From a bacterium (GTDB taxonomy: Bacteria > Sumerlaeota > Sumerlaeia > MVZB01): DNA of 12,353 nt. Below, piece by piece: positions 11,246-12,353 of the stretch; within the stretch, counting starts at the first letter, position 1, and each line of letters opens with the position of its first letter. The notes under the pieces are model-generated. The model saw only the letters and a list, made by a program, of their open reading frames with translations, was not told the origin of the DNA and made no database searches. The stretch spans positions 1 through 12,353 of the forward strand of contig JAMCWS010000141.1 in NCBI GenBank assembly GCA_023480605.1. Reading direction: 5' to 3'. The translations under genes were made by a program, and so were the position numbers.

Positions 11246-12353
11246 ATGAAATACGCCATCACACTGTTCTCCGCGCTTTCATGCATCCTGTCCGGCCCGG
11301 CTTTCGCCGCGCCGACGCTTACGCTCACGGTCGACGCCGCGGCGGCCGGTCCGGGACGGTTCGCCGCGAAGGAAATCCGCCGCGCGGCCGCCCAGCGCGG
11401 CCTGACCGTGCTCGGCGCCGATGTCAAACCCTTCGCGGAGACGGTTCGGATCACGCTCGCCGTCGGTGCACCGGCCGGCGCGCAAGCCGTTCCGCAAAGC
11501 TACGGCATCCGGGTCCGGCGCGGACAGGGCGGCGCGACGATCGCGGTACTCGGCGCCGACGCCGCCGGGGTGATGTACGGCGGACTGGACGTGGCCGAGG
11601 CCATCTGCACCGGCTCGCTCGACTCCCTGCGCGATTCCGACCACGCGCCGCACATCGCCCGGCGCGGCCTCAAGCTCAACATCCCGCTCGATTTGCGCAC
11701 GCCCAGTTACACCGATCCTTCCGACGCCGCGCAGGCGAACATCCCGGAAATGTGGAGCATGGATTTCTGGCGCGAGTTCCTGGACGACATGGCCCGCCAC
11801 CGCTACAACGTCCTGACGCTCTGGAGTCTGCATCCCTTCCCCAGCATCGTGCAGGTGCCGGAGTTTCCGCACGTGGCGCTCGAGGACGTCTGGCGCACCA
11901 CGGCCAGGTTGGACGAGAATTTCGACGGTAACGGCAACAACTTCGTCAAGCCCGAAATGCTCGCCCGACACGAGGTGGTGCGGAAGATGACCATGCCCGA
12001 AAAAATGCAGTTCTGGCGCGAGGTCATGCAACTGGCGAAGGACCGCGGCGTGGACGTCTACTGGTTCACCTGGAACGTCTTTCTGCACGGAGCCGAAGGC
12101 AAAGACGGCATCACCGCCGACAAAGGCGCGCCGCGCACGATCGAGTATTTCCGCGCCAGCGTCCGCGAGACCGTGAAGACCTACCCGCTGTTGGCCGGAC
12201 TCGGCATCACCGCCGGCGAAGGCATGCCGGAGGGCAGCCTCGGCGGACTCACGAAAGAGCAATGGCTCTGGAGGACTTACGGCGAAGGGATCCGCGACGC
12301 CCTCAAAGACGATCCGCAGCGGAAATTCCGGCTCATTCACCGTTTCCACAACT
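11246..12353 (+). CDS. Secreted glycoside hydrolase (GH20/GH67-like), N-terminal part (cut by window edge)
   Basis: 369 residues are visible and no stop is reached. A signal peptide is clear (MKYAITLFSALSCILSGPAF, cleavage after AFA-A). AAGGGG lies ten bases before the ATG; another ATG at 11238 is out of frame and too close. Residues 25-125 look like the small alpha/beta domain that precedes the barrel in GH20 and GH67 enzymes: RFAAKEIRRAAAQRG, then YGIRVRRG, IAVLGADAAGVMYGGLDVAE. From RRGLKLNIPLDLR (139-151) a TIM-barrel-like part begins, with FWREFLDDMARHRYNVLTLW (174-193), FWREVMQLAKDRGVDVYWFT (256-275), LAGLGITAGEGMP (316-328) and FRLIHRFH (361-368). Glu325 after a predicted barrel strand is a candidate catalytic acid. 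It would act on polysaccharide outside the cytoplasm; the substrate is unknown, and the exact family cannot be fixed without the rest. Confidence 0.68.
   Translation, partial: MKYAITLFSALSCILSGPAFAAPTLTLTVDAAAAGPGRFAAKEIRRAAAQRGLTVLGADVKPFAETVRITLAVGAPAGAQAVPQSYGIRVRRGQGGATIAVLGADAAGVMYGGLDVAEAICTGSLDSLRDSDHAPHIARRGLKLNIPLDLRTPSYTDPSDAAQANIPEMWSMDFWREFLDDMARHRYNVLTLWSLHPFPSIVQVPEFPHVALEDVWRTTARLDENFDGNGNNFVKPEMLARHEVVRKMTMPEKMQFWREVMQLAKDRGVDVYWFTWNVFLHGAEGKDGITADKGAPRTIEYFRASVRETVKTYPLLAGLGITAGEGMPEGSLGGLTKEQWLWRTYGEGIRDALKDDPQRKFRLIHRFHN

Noticed and set aside
11279..12349. Minus-strand open frame (356 codons) opposite the glycoside hydrolase
   Set aside because: The plus strand has a signal peptide, an SD and enzyme-like motifs; the minus frame has none and is His/Gly/Arg-rich, typical of an antisense shadow.

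Overview
The window is GC-rich DNA (visibly above 60% G+C) from a Gram-negative-type bacterium. Ribosome-binding sites of the GGAGG/AAGGA kind precede most starts, and several products carry export signals. The gene mix points to a PVC-like lineage (Planctomycetes, Verrucomicrobia, Lentisphaerae) or a nearby uncultured phylum: a very large FG-GAP/Ig surface protein, a secreted beta-helix protein, a secreted glycoside hydrolase and a DUF4129/DUF4350 cluster. This is inferred from gene style; no marker gene is present. I see no rRNA, tRNA, CRISPR, transposase, phage or toxin-antitoxin gene.

Six complete genes and one cut by the left edge lie on the minus strand. One gene cut by the right edge is on the plus strand. 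From the left: a DUF4350 protein (1-301, cut), a DUF4129 membrane protein (285-974) and a multi-pass membrane protein (1008-1766) are tightly packed and read as one operon. This is the usual company of MoxR/DUF58 clusters, so those genes may lie beyond base 1. Next is a LysE-type exporter (1857-2540).

The centre is a 1770-residue secreted protein (2666-7978). Its signal peptide is followed by 14 FG-GAP blades, best read as two consecutive seven-bladed beta-propellers. After these come an Ig-like linker, a TPTWTW module, a row of Ig-like domains, a discoidin (F5/8 type C)-like domain and a second TPTWTW module at the C-terminus. Upstream of it is a 560-base non-coding stretch with an AT-rich island, a perfect 8-8-8 inverted repeat and a leader that can fold.

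The right part holds a secreted right-handed beta-helix protein (8539-10014), a ferric-reductase/MsrQ-like heme membrane protein (10233-10907) with a recognisable sigma-70-type promoter, and, divergently, the start of a secreted glycoside hydrolase (11246 to the right edge). The big adhesin-like protein with its sugar-binding-type domain, the beta-helix protein and the glycoside hydrolase are compatible with a glycan-handling surface locus. They are separate transcription units, though, and that link is an inference. No clearly new defence or mobile system is visible. The most notable features are the double-propeller architecture and the MsrQ-like protein with a Gln at a normally conserved His position.
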